DNA of 57,343 nt from Streptomyces diacarni (GTDB lineage: Bacteria > Actinomycetota > Actinomycetes > Streptomycetales > Streptomycetaceae): contig NZ_QOIN01000030.1 in the NCBI RefSeq assembly GCF_003323715.1, positions 1 to 57,343 on the forward strand. The letters are read 5' to 3'. The notes under the pieces are model-generated. The model did not search any database. It was not told the DNA's origin and worked only from the letters and a program-made list of their open reading frames with translations. The translations under genes were made by a program, and so were the position numbers. Shown piece after piece: positions 19,211-27,506 of this stretch (position 1 is its first letter; the number at the start of each line of letters is the position of its first letter).

Positions 19211-19934
19211 ACGAGGACGCGTCGGATGCCAGGTGCAGCACCGCGTGGGCGATCTCCTGCGCCTCACCGACCCGCTCCAGCGGAGAGGCCCGGGTGAGTG
19301 CTTCCTCTCTTCGCCGTTGCTCCGCCGCGTCGTCCCGCTCCGTCATCGGGGTGCGCACCCAACCGGGTGCGACCGCGTTGACGCGGATGCCGTGCCTGCC
19401 GATCTCGGCTGCCAGGGTCTTGGTGAGCTGGACGACCGCCGCCTTGGCCGCTCCGTAGCACAGCAGCTCGGCCGAGCCGGTGTCCACGGCCCCCGACGCC
19501 ATGGTCACGATGGCGCCGCGCGTCCCCGTGCCGATCATGCTCCGGGCCGCCTCCTGGCAGGTGTGCAGAACGCCCTTGAAATTGACGTCCAGCACCCGGT
19601 CCAGGTCGGCGTCCCGCGTCTCCAGCACGGTACTGCGGTGCATGACCCCCGCGATCGCGGCGGCGACATCCAGGCTCCCGCCCGCACGGGCCGCCGCAGC
19701 CACGGCGTCGCTGAGCGCCGCACGGTCGGTCACGTCCAGTACGTACCCCCACGCCTCACCGCCCGCCGCCTCGATCTCGCCGGTCGTGCGCGCGAGACCC
19801 CTCTCGTCCAGGTCGGCACAGTGCACGGCCGCGCCCGCCTGGGCGAGCAGCACGGCTGTCGCGCGGCCGATGCCGCTGGCCGCTCCGGTGACCAGGGCGG
19901 TCCGGCCGGTCAGGTCGTACGCCGGGAGGCTCAT
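19158..19934 (-). CDS. SDR-family NAD(P)-dependent oxidoreductase
   Basis: 258 residues with the full classical short-chain dehydrogenase set: cofactor motif TGAASGIG at 16-23, acidic residue after the second strand (CADLDER, favouring NAD), catalytic Ser 147 (MASGAVDTG), Tyr 160 and Lys 164 (YGAAK), and the late APGWVRTPMTE. The usual NNAG motif is AIAG. The C-terminus GQILRPNGGVAMPW is typical of the FabG-like branch. The substrate cannot be told from sequence. The gene stands alone with a near-consensus promoter and a palindrome directly upstream (19943-19971), so it is probably regulated on its own. Start is ATG 19934. Confidence 0.88.
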   Translation of the reverse strand: MSLPAYDLTGRTALVTGAASGIGRATAVLLAQAGAAVHCADLDERGLARTTGEIEAAGGEAWGYVLDVTDRAALSDAVAAAARAGGSLDVAAAIAGVMHRSTVLETRDADLDRVLDVNFKGVLHTCQEAARSMIGTGTRGAIVTMASGAVDTGSAELLCYGAAKAAVVQLTKTLAAEIGRHGIRVNAVAPGWVRTPMTERDDAAEQRRREEALTRASPLERVGEAQEIAHAVLHLASDASSFTTGQILRPNGGVAMPW

Positions 19935-19942
19935 GCACCATG

Positions 19943-19971
19943 ACGGTACGAGCGAGCTGACGCAGCGTCAA
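19943..19971 (-). promoter_or_regulatory. Near-consensus promoter of the SDR gene
   Basis: Read on the minus strand: TTGACG (19971-19966), a 17-nt spacer, then TACCGT (19948-19943), 8 nt before the ATG at 19934. This is the best HrdB-type promoter seen in the window and gives a leaderless or nearly leaderless mRNA. Confidence 0.7.
19958..19970. promoter_or_regulatory. Palindromic operator candidate over the SDR -35 region
   Basis: TGACGCAGCGTCA is a perfect 13-bp palindrome (6-bp arms around one base) lying across the -35 box and spacer of the SDR promoter. A dimeric repressor, for example of the TetR family, bound there would block RNA polymerase. No candidate regulator gene lies directly beside it. 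Confidence 0.5.
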
Positions 19972-20016
19972 TTGGTCGGACACTCAGCGCGATCCATCGC
20001 GGGATTCCGTCACCGA

Positions 20017-20811
20017 TCACGTCTCCGGCGGCTGGCAGTGCGGGCAATACCACACCGTGCGGGGGCGCTCCGGCGGCCCGTGCCCGCCCGTGCGCACCTC
20101 GGTACCGCAGCGGTAACAGGGCCGGCCCTCACGGCCGTAGACAGCCAGCGCACGCTCAGGGCGCGCACTGCCGGTCGTACGGCGCCGGACACGGGCCTTG
20201 TTCGCCTCCAGCAGCCGCTTGGCCGCCTCCAGCAGCCGGGCGAGCAGCGGCGCAGGAAGGGTGCCCACCGGCGTCCAGGGAGAGGTGCGCGCCAGGAAAC
20301 ACAGCTCTGATGCGTAGACGTTGCCGATCCCGGCAAGATTGCGCTGGTCGAGCAGGGCCTCGACCAGCGCACGGTCAGGACCGCGCACCAGCCGCCGCTC
20401 CGCCTCCCCGGCATCCCAGTCAGGCCCCAGCAGATCCGGACCCAAATGCCCCACCGCGGCGAACTCCTCCTGCGTACGCAGCAGTTCCAGCACTGGCAGG
20501 CGCAGGCCCGCAGCCGTGTGGGACCCGGTCGCCAACAGCGCGCGGACCTGATGAGCCGGACCGAAGCCCCCCGGCGGATTGCTCCGCACCCGCCAGGAGC
20601 CCTCCATACCCAGATGCGAGTGCACCGTCAGTCCGCCCTCGACGCGCATCAGCAGATGCTTGCCCCGCGACACCACCTCGAGCAGCACCCGGCCGGAGAG
20701 ATCGACCGTCGCCATCCTGGGCACTCTGAAGTCCGTACGGAGCAGCACGCAGCCGGCCAGCGCCTCGTGCAGCGTCCGTGCCGCACGCCAGACCGTGTCT
20801 CCCTCAGGCAT
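20017..20811 (-). CDS. Nei2-type Fpg/Nei DNA glycosylase
   Basis: 264 residues. A base-excision repair glycosylase/AP lyase that removes oxidised bases. The catalytic start MPEGDT (Pro 2 nucleophile, Glu 3) is intact. The middle holds the helix-two-turn-helix (ALLDQRNLAGIGNVYASE), and the C-terminal zinc finger is C-x2-C ... C-x2-C (CYRCG, then WYCPHC). These together fit the actinobacterial Nei2/endonuclease VIII branch. The start at 20811 may be leaderless: GACGAT lies 6 nt upstream on the minus strand and no Shine-Dalgarno is seen. It faces away from the MarR-like gene at 20896. Confidence 0.9.
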   Translation of the reverse strand: MPEGDTVWRAARTLHEALAGCVLLRTDFRVPRMATVDLSGRVLLEVVSRGKHLLMRVEGGLTVHSHLGMEGSWRVRSNPPGGFGPAHQVRALLATGSHTAAGLRLPVLELLRTQEEFAAVGHLGPDLLGPDWDAGEAERRLVRGPDRALVEALLDQRNLAGIGNVYASELCFLARTSPWTPVGTLPAPLLARLLEAAKRLLEANKARVRRRTTGSARPERALAVYGREGRPCYRCGTEVRTGGHGPPERPRTVWYCPHCQPPET

Positions 20812-20895
20812 ACGGCCATCGTCCCAGCCGGCTGCGACAAGTCACCGGGACAGCGCCGGAACAACGAAGTGGATCACCAGATACCATCCTCGGCC

Positions 20896-21495
20896 ATGGG
20901 GCAGTGGGGTTACGAACGACAGCACGACGCGCTCGACGTGGACGGCGAGGAAGAAGCGGAACAGCGGGACGCGCTCGAAGGGGCGCGGGACTGGGTGGAC
21001 GACCACGTCGACCGCTGGCACACCGTGCTCCCCGACCTCGACCCCCACGTCGAGGGCGCCGTCACACGCATGCAATACCTCGCGGACCACCTGCGGCGCG
21101 TGGGTGAGAGAGCACTGGCCGAGTACGGGCTGCGCCGCGAGGAGCACGAGATGCTCCACGTGCTCGTCCGATCCGGCCGCCACACCACCCTCCCGCAGCT
21201 CGCGATGGACCTGGGAGAGGCCCCCAACGCCGTCACTGAGTCTCTCGACGCCCTGGAGAAACGCGGATTCGTGACCCGTTCCTCCACGGGGTCGGGAAAG
21301 AAGAACCCCGCCGGCGACCGCGGGGAGGAGATCACGCTGACGGACGAGGGGCACACCACCTGGCTCGGCGCCATCGACGCCGCCGGAGCCGAGGAACGCC
21401 GCCTGCTGGGGTCCCTCGACTGGTACGAACGTACGCTGCTCGCCTCGCTGTTGCGGCGCGTGGTCCTCACCGTCGAAGGCCACGACGAGGGCTGA
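20896..21495 (+). CDS. MarR-like winged-helix regulator
   Basis: 199 residues from ATG 20896. After an acidic N-terminal segment (DVDGEEEAEQRDALEGA) a MarR-type winged helix is seen: LAEYGLRREEHEMLHVLVRS, then LPQLAMDLGEAPNAVTESL as the recognition region, then LEKRGFVTRSSTG as the wing and ITLTDEGHTTWLGAI at its end. The C-terminal helix (LDWYERTLLASLLRRVVLT) is typical of the dimer interface. The ligand is unknown. TACCAT at 20882-20887 is a -10 box 8 nt before the ATG, with no ribosome binding site, so a leaderless mRNA is likely. The divergent glycosylase is 84 bp away and could share control. Confidence 0.8.
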   Translation: MGQWGYERQHDALDVDGEEEAEQRDALEGARDWVDDHVDRWHTVLPDLDPHVEGAVTRMQYLADHLRRVGERALAEYGLRREEHEMLHVLVRSGRHTTLPQLAMDLGEAPNAVTESLDALEKRGFVTRSSTGSGKKNPAGDRGEEITLTDEGHTTWLGAIDAAGAEERRLLGSLDWYERTLLASLLRRVVLTVEGHDEG

Positions 21496-21584
21496 ACGGC
21501 GAGCGGCCGCGCCACGCCGGGCGTGGGCCTGCCGCCATACCGGCCGGGGCCCGCGGGCGCGTCGGGCATAGGCCGCGGGGCGCA

Positions 21585-21716
21585 CCGGATGAGGGCCGCA
21601 GTTGAAGCGGACGAGGGCGGCGGTCGTACCCGGCGCGGGTCGCGGCCGTACCCGGCGAGGGGGCGAGGCCCCCGGTCGCAGCAGGCGACGGCCGCAGTCG
21701 CACCGGACGGAGGCCG
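21585..21716. repeat. Degenerate 22-bp tandem repeats between convergent genes
   Basis: The gap between the MarR-like gene and lhr contains about six degraded copies of a unit close to CCGGACGAGGGCCGCAGTCG plus two bases. The clearest pair is GGCCGCAGT-(T/C)-G at 21594 and 21690, and CGTACCCGGCG occurs twice in between. No gene or good terminator is recognisable in this 227-bp gap. Confidence 0.6.
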
Positions 21717-21722
21717 TCCCGC

Positions 21723-24700
21723 TCATCCCGCGCGCAGCCGCAGCCCACGCGGCGTCGGGTGAAAACCCGCCCCTTCCAGCGTGGAGCCAAGGGACGAGGA
21801 GAGCGCTGCCGTACCGTTCACCCGCTCGATCGTGACGGTGCCCAGCGCGCCCCGGCGGGCCGCCTCCGCCAGCGCCTCGACAGCGGCGGCCAGCCGGGCG
21901 GTACCCGCCTCACTCGCCGCGGCAGCCGGATCCGCCTCCCCGGTCCCGCCGTCCGGCGCCTCCGGATCGTTCGCCCACGCCAGCAGGGTCTTGCCGCCCC
22001 GCTCGACGTACAACGTCAGCACACCGTCGACCACCACCACGAGTGCGCCCGCCTTGCGGCCCGGCTTGTGCGTCGCGCCCGCTGGGGGAGCGGGCCAGGC
22101 GAGGGCGGCCCCGTAGGCGTTCGCCGGATCGGCGGCGGCCAGGACGAGAGCGCGCGGACCGCCGCGCGAGCTCCCGCCACGCGCCCCCGCGCCGTACGCC
22201 GCACCGGCCCCCTGGCCGGCGCCGCTCTCCCGCTCGCGTGCCGTGCTGACAGCGCGCAACCTGTCCACCGCGCCGTCCACCGCGAACTGCGCGGCGCCCA
22301 GGCCCTCCACGACGTAACCGCGCCGGGCCTGCCCGCTCTCCTCGAAGGCCGACAGCACGCGATACGCCGCGGAGAAGCCACCCTCCACCCCCTCGGCGGA
22401 CACCGCACCGCGGGTCACGACGCCGTGCCGGTCCAGCAGCGTGCGGGCCAGTGCGTGCGCACGGTGGGTGGGTTCGCTCTCCGGCTCGGGAAGCAGCGAC
22501 CAGCGGCCCGCCACGGTCGGCGGCGCCGACGCGGGAGCGCGGCCGGGGCCGCGGCGGCCCACGCCGCCGCCCGCCGCCACGGCGGCCGCCGTGAACGAGC
22601 CGTAACGCCCGCGCGGAGTGGGCCGCTTGGCGCGGTGTGCCGTCGAACCCGCCGTCCGTCCCGAACCCAGCAGGGCGCGCAGCGGCGCCATCGTGTCCCC
22701 GGTCACCCGCCCCGACCACACCAGGTCCCACAGCGCCTCCGTCAGCTGGGGGTCGGTGGCCTCCGGCTGCGCGGCCCGCGCCCGCTCGGCGATCTGCCGG
22801 AAGAACAGCCCGTAACCACCCGCCAGGGCTTCGAGCACGGCCTGATGCACCGGCGTCAGCTCCAGCGGATGCGGGGGCGGCAGCAACAGCGGCGCCGCGT
22901 CGGCCAGGTGCAGCGACAGCCAGCCGTCCTTGCCGGGCAGCGCCCCCGCACCCGCCCACACCACCTCGCCCGAGGCGGTCAGCTCGTCCAGCATCGGCGG
23001 CCCGTAGTCCGCGACCCGCCCCGGAAGCACCAGCTTCTCCAGCGCGGACGCCGGAACCGGAGCCCCCTGCAACTGCTCGACGGTGCGCAACAACCCCTCG
23101 ACACCGCGCAGGCTGCTGGTGCCCACGTGCTGCCACTGCGGCAGGAAAGCCGCCAGAGCCTGCGGCGCGACCGGCTCCAGCTCCTGCCGCAGCGCGGCCA
23201 GCGAACGCCGCCGCAGCCTACGCAGCACCCCCGCGTCGCACCACTCCTGGCCCACACCCGAGGGGTGGAACTCTCCCTGCGCCAGCCGCCCGCTCGCCGC
23301 CAGCCGGTGCAGCGCGCCGTCCGCGACGGCCGTACCCAGACCGAAGCGCTCCGCCACGTCCGCCGAGACGAAGGGGCCGTGCGTTCTGGCGTACCGCGCG
23401 AGCAGATCGCCCAACGGGTCGGCCACGGGCTCGGTGAACGCCTCGGGGATACCGACGGGCAGCGCCACCCCCAGCGCGTCCCGCAGCCGGCCCGCGTCCT
23501 CGATCCCCGCCCAGTACTCACGGCCCGCGATCCGCACCCGGATGGCACGGCGCGCCGCCTCCAGCTCCGGAGCCCAGCCCGGCTCGGCGCCGCGCTCCTC
23601 CAGCTCACCGGAGGTGAGCGGGCCCAGCAGACGCAGGAGGTCGGCCACGCCCTCCACGTCCTTGAGACGGCGCTCCTCGGTACGCCACTGGAGCTCGGCC
23701 TCCAGCTCGTGCAGCACCTCTGCGTCCAGCAGCTCCCGCAGCTCCGCCTGGCCCAGCAGCTCCGACAGCAGCCGGGAGTCGAGGGAGAGGGCCGCCGCCC
23801 GGCGCTCGGCCAGCGGCGAATCTCCCTCGTAGAGATACTGAGCGACGTAGCCGAACAGCAGCGAGCGGGCGAACGGTGAGGGCTCCGGCGTCGTCACCTC
23901 GACCACGCGGACGCGGCGCGACTCGATGTCGCCCATCAGCTCCGTCAGCCCCGGCACGTCGAAGACGTCCTGGAGGCACTCGCGGACCGCCTCCAGGATG
24001 ACCGGGAAGGAGCCGAACTCGCTCGCCACCTGGAGCAGCTGCGAGGCCCGCTGCCGCTGCTGCCACAAGGGCGTGCGTTGACCCGGACTGCGGCGCGGCA
24101 GCAGCAGCGCACGTGAGGCGCACTCCCGGAAGCGGGCGGCGAACAGTGCCGAGCCGCCCACCTGGTCGGTGACGGTCTGCTCGACCTCGCCCTTGTCGAA
24201 GAGCACATCGCCGACCCCGATGGGCGGCTGATCGGGATCGACCGGCAGCCCGCCCCCCGCCCCGGACGCCTCCTGTGCCGGGGTGCGCGGGGAGGGCGAC
24301 TCGGGCCCGAACAGATCCAGGTCCATCAGCTCGGCGTCCGGCAGCCGCAGCACCAGCCCGTCGTCCGCATGCATGACCTGTGCGTCCATGCCGTACCGCT
24401 CCGACAGCCGGGCCCCGATGGCGAGGGCCCAGGGGGCGTGCACCTGGGCGCCGAACGGGGAGTGCACCACGACGCGCCAGTCGCCCAGCTCGTCACGGAA
24501 GCGCTCCACCACGATCGTCCGGTCGTCCGGGACGTGTCCGGCCGCCTCCCGCTGCTCGTCCAGATACGCCAGCAGGTTGCCGATCGCCAGCGTGTCCATT
24601 CCGGAGGCCGCCAGCCGCTCCCCGGCCCGCTCGCGGGTCAGCGAACCGATCTCGCGCAGGAAGGCGCCCAGCGCCCTGCCCAGCTCCAGCGGCCTGCCCA

Positions 24701-26552
24701 GCTGGTCCCCCCGCCAGAACGGCAGGCGTCCCGGCACACCGGGCGCGGGCGTGACCAGCACCCGGTCACGGGTGATGTCCTCGATCCGCCAGGACGTCGT
24801 CCCCAAAGTGAACACGTCGCCCACCCGGGACTCGTAGACCATCTCCTCATCCAGCTCGCCGACCCGGCCCCCGCCCTTCTTCGGATCCGCACCCGCCAGG
24901 AAGACTCCGAACAGCCCGCGGTCGGGGATCGTGCCGCCCGAGGTGACAGCCAGCCGCTGCGCACCCGGACGGCCCGTGAGCGTGTCGGCCACCCTGTCCC
25001 ACACCAGACGCGGGCGCAGCTCGGCGAACGCGTCGGACGGATACCGCCCGGCGAGCATGTCCAGCACCGAGGTGTACGCCGACTCGGGCAGCGCGGCGAA
25101 CGGGGCGGCACCCCGCACCAGCGCCAGCAGCTCCTGCACGTCCCACACGTCCACCGCTACCATCGCGACGATCTGCTGGGCGAGCACGTCCAGCGGGTTC
25201 GCGGGGATGCGCAGCGCCTCGATGGCGCCCTGGAGCATCCGCTCGGTGACGACCGCGGACTGCACCAGATCTCCTCGGTACTTGGGAAAGACCACCCCCG
25301 CGGAGACCGCACCCACCTGGTGTCCCGCGCGGCCCACCCGCTGGAGCCCGGAGGCCACCGAGGGAGGCGACTCGACCTGGATCACCAGGTCGACGGCCCC
25401 CATGTCGATCCCCAGCTCCAGGCTGGAGGTGGCCACCACGGCGGGTAGCCGGCCCGCTTTGAGATCCTCCTCCACCTGGGCGCGCTGCTCCTTGGAGACC
25501 GAGCCGTGGTGGGCCCGCGCCAAGAGCGGCGGCGCGCCGGTCACCGCGCCCGCGTTGCCCATCAGCTCGGCGGGCGAGTGGTCCTGGGGCATCGGCTCGC
25601 CCGTTGCACGCTCGTAGGCGATCTCGTTCAGCCTGTTGCACAGCCGCTCGGCCAGCCGGCGTGAGTTGGCGAAGACGATGGTGGAGCGGTGCTCCTGGAT
25701 GAGGTCGGTGATCCGCTCCTCCACCGAGGGCCAGATCGACGGCTTGCCGCCCCCACCAGGGCCCGCCCCCTCCGGACCCGCGGCCTCCTGTGAGGGGGAG
25801 CCGCCCAGCTCGCCCATGTCCTCCACAGGGACCACGACGGACAGCTCGAACTCCTTGCCCGACGGCGGCTGCACGACGGCCGCGTTCCTGCGGGGGGAGA
25901 GGAACCGCGCCACCTCGTCCACCGGGCGGACCGTGGCCGACAGGCCGATGCGCCGCGCGGGGCGCTCCAACAGGTGATCCAGCCGCTCCAGGGACAGCGC
26001 CAGGTGAGCGCCGCGCTTGGTGCCCGCGACCGCGTGCACCTCGTCCACGATGACCGTCTCGACGCCGGTGAGCGCCTCCCTGGCGCCGGAGGTCAGCATC
26101 AGGAACAGCGACTCGGGCGTCGTGATCAGGATGTCCGGCGGGCGGCGGGCGATCGAGCGGCGCTCGGCGGGCGGCGTGTCACCCGAACGGATACCGACCG
26201 TGATCTCCGGCTCCGGAAGGCCGAGGCGAGCGGACTCCTGCCGCATACCTGTCAGCGGGCTGCGCAGGTTGCGCTCCACGTCCACGGCCAGCGCTTTCAG
26301 CGGCGAGACGTACAACACCCGGCAGCGCTTGACGGGATCGGCAGGCGGCGGCGTGGAGGCGAGAGCGTCCAGCGAGGCGAGGAAGGCCGCCAGCGTCTTT
26401 CCCGATCCGGTGGGCGCCACCACCAGCGCGTCCGACTCCTCGGCCAGCGCACGCCAGGCCCCCTCCTGCGCGGAGGTGGGCTCGCTGAAGGCGCCCGTGA
26501 ACCATGCACGGGTCGCCGGTGAGAAAGCGTCCAGCGCCGATGTCCGACCCAT
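21723..26552 (-). CDS. lhr: Lhr-type large ATP-dependent helicase
   Basis: 1609 residues. An SF2 3'-5' helicase of the Lhr family involved in DNA repair. The N-terminal half carries the motor: TSAQEGAWRALAEESD (Q-like region), Walker A APTGSGKT at 46-53, DEVH in VIVDEVHAVAG, and motifs IV-VI (TIVFANSRRLAERL, SSLELGIDMGAVDLVIQVES, LQRVGRAGHQ). It is followed by the Lhr winged-helix/beta-barrel core and a long C-terminal region. Length fits the family's roughly 1500 residues. ATG 26552 is chosen because the motor begins directly after it; CACGAT lies 6 nt upstream on the minus strand, again suggesting little or no leader. Low-complexity Gly/Ala/Pro stretches at about 260 and in the C-terminal third are lineage-specific. 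Confidence 0.93.
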   Translation of the reverse strand: MGRTSALDAFSPATRAWFTGAFSEPTSAQEGAWRALAEESDALVVAPTGSGKTLAAFLASLDALASTPPPADPVKRCRVLYVSPLKALAVDVERNLRSPLTGMRQESARLGLPEPEITVGIRSGDTPPAERRSIARRPPDILITTPESLFLMLTSGAREALTGVETVIVDEVHAVAGTKRGAHLALSLERLDHLLERPARRIGLSATVRPVDEVARFLSPRRNAAVVQPPSGKEFELSVVVPVEDMGELGGSPSQEAAGPEGAGPGGGGKPSIWPSVEERITDLIQEHRSTIVFANSRRLAERLCNRLNEIAYERATGEPMPQDHSPAELMGNAGAVTGAPPLLARAHHGSVSKEQRAQVEEDLKAGRLPAVVATSSLELGIDMGAVDLVIQVESPPSVASGLQRVGRAGHQVGAVSAGVVFPKYRGDLVQSAVVTERMLQGAIEALRIPANPLDVLAQQIVAMVAVDVWDVQELLALVRGAAPFAALPESAYTSVLDMLAGRYPSDAFAELRPRLVWDRVADTLTGRPGAQRLAVTSGGTIPDRGLFGVFLAGADPKKGGGRVGELDEEMVYESRVGDVFTLGTTSWRIEDITRDRVLVTPAPGVPGRLPFWRGDQLGRPLELGRALGAFLREIGSLTRERAGERLAASGMDTLAIGNLLAYLDEQREAAGHVPDDRTIVVERFRDELGDWRVVVHSPFGAQVHAPWALAIGARLSERYGMDAQVMHADDGLVLRLPDAELMDLDLFGPESPSPRTPAQEASGAGGGLPVDPDQPPIGVGDVLFDKGEVEQTVTDQVGGSALFAARFRECASRALLLPRRSPGQRTPLWQQRQRASQLLQVASEFGSFPVILEAVRECLQDVFDVPGLTELMGDIESRRVRVVEVTTPEPSPFARSLLFGYVAQYLYEGDSPLAERRAAALSLDSRLLSELLGQAELRELLDAEVLHELEAELQWRTEERRLKDVEGVADLLRLLGPLTSGELEERGAEPGWAPELEAARRAIRVRIAGREYWAGIEDAGRLRDALGVALPVGIPEAFTEPVADPLGDLLARYARTHGPFVSADVAERFGLGTAVADGALHRLAASGRLAQGEFHPSGVGQEWCDAGVLRRLRRRSLAALRQELEPVAPQALAAFLPQWQHVGTSSLRGVEGLLRTVEQLQGAPVPASALEKLVLPGRVADYGPPMLDELTASGEVVWAGAGALPGKDGWLSLHLADAAPLLLPPPHPLELTPVHQAVLEALAGGYGLFFRQIAERARAAQPEATDPQLTEALWDLVWSGRVTGDTMAPLRALLGSGRTAGSTAHRAKRPTPRGRYGSFTAAAVAAGGGVGRRGPGRAPASAPPTVAGRWSLLPEPESEPTHRAHALARTLLDRHGVVTRGAVSAEGVEGGFSAAYRVLSAFEESGQARRGYVVEGLGAAQFAVDGAVDRLRAVSTARERESGAGQGAGAAYGAGARGGSSRGGPRALVLAAADPANAYGAALAWPAPPAGATHKPGRKAGALVVVVDGVLTLYVERGGKTLLAWANDPEAPDGGTGEADPAAAASEAGTARLAAAVEALAEAARRGALGTVTIERVNGTAALSSSLGSTLEGAGFHPTPRGLRLRAG

Positions 26553-26645
26553 GCCCCCATCGTGCAGCACGGCACTGACAACGGCGTGCGAGCGCCCAAG
26601 AGGGCTGTCGCGGTGGCCGGCGAGGGGTGTGCGCAGAATGGAAGG

Positions 26646-27497
26646 ATGACGGACGGGGAGAGCGCGCACTACTGGCAGTCACCGAAGCTGCCGGACCTCG
26701 ATCTCCTGCGCGCCCGCTACATCCGCAAGATCTTCGCGCGTCACACCCACAGGACGTACGTCATCGCCGCCGTCACGGAGGGCGTGGAGGCGTTCCACCA
26801 CGGCGGCGGAGTGCACCGTGTGGGTGTGGGCGGTCTCGCGCTGATCAACCCCGACACCATGCACACGGGGCACGCCGGAACCCCCGAGGGCTGGCGTTAC
26901 GAGGTCCTCTACCCCGACCCGGCCGTGGTGGCGCGGATCGCCGCGGAGACCACCACGCTCCGGGGCACGCCGGGGTTCACCGTCCCGGCGGCCCACGACC
27001 CGGTCTCGGCCCGCCACGTGCGGGCGGTGCACCTCGCGCTGGAGCAGAACAACGCGCTGGCCGCCGACAGCCACCTGCACGCGGCCGTCGCGCGGCTGCT
27101 GCGGCTGCACGGCGGGCCCCTGCCCGGGCGGGCGACACGCACAGCCGGGACGCGCTACGCCGCGCTGGCGCGTGCCGCCCTAGAGGAGCGGATGGCGGAC
27201 CCGCCCACCTTGGAGGCGCTCGCCGCCGAGCTGGACACCAGCCCGTTCGCACTTCTGCGCGCCTTCCGCCGCGCGTACGGGATGCCGCCGCACGCCTGGC
27301 TGACGGACGCGCGCGTCCACCGGGCCCGTGCCCTGTTGGACGCGGGGACGCCCCCGGCCGAGGCGGCCGGCACCGTCGGGTTCACCGACCAGGCCCATCT
27401 GACCCGCCATTTCGGCCGGATCGTGGGAGTGCCGCCTGGTGCCTACCAGCGTGGCCGCGCAAGAACGTACAAGACCGGCTCATCAGCGGCTTTCTAA
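26646..27497 (+). CDS. AraC-family transcriptional regulator
   Basis: 283 residues. The N-terminal cupin-type sensing domain (FARHTHRTYVIAAVTEGVEA, then VGVGGLALINPDTMHTGHAG) is of the kind found in regulators of amino-acid exporters. The C-terminal double helix-turn-helix is LEALAAELDTSPFALLRAFR and EAAGTVGFTDQAHLTRHFGR, ending VPPGAYQRG. azlC starts 9 nt after its stop, so the regulator and the azlCD exporter form one locus and the protein probably senses the exported substrate. CAGAAT at 26634-26639, 6 nt before the ATG, may be its -10 box. It diverges from lhr (93-bp gap). Confidence 0.88.
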   Translation: MTDGESAHYWQSPKLPDLDLLRARYIRKIFARHTHRTYVIAAVTEGVEAFHHGGGVHRVGVGGLALINPDTMHTGHAGTPEGWRYEVLYPDPAVVARIAAETTTLRGTPGFTVPAAHDPVSARHVRAVHLALEQNNALAADSHLHAAVARLLRLHGGPLPGRATRTAGTRYAALARAALEERMADPPTLEALAAELDTSPFALLRAFRRAYGMPPHAWLTDARVHRARALLDAGTPPAEAAGTVGFTDQAHLTRHFGRIVGVPPGAYQRGRARTYKTGSSAAF

Positions 27498-27506
27498 TGT
27501 CCTCCT

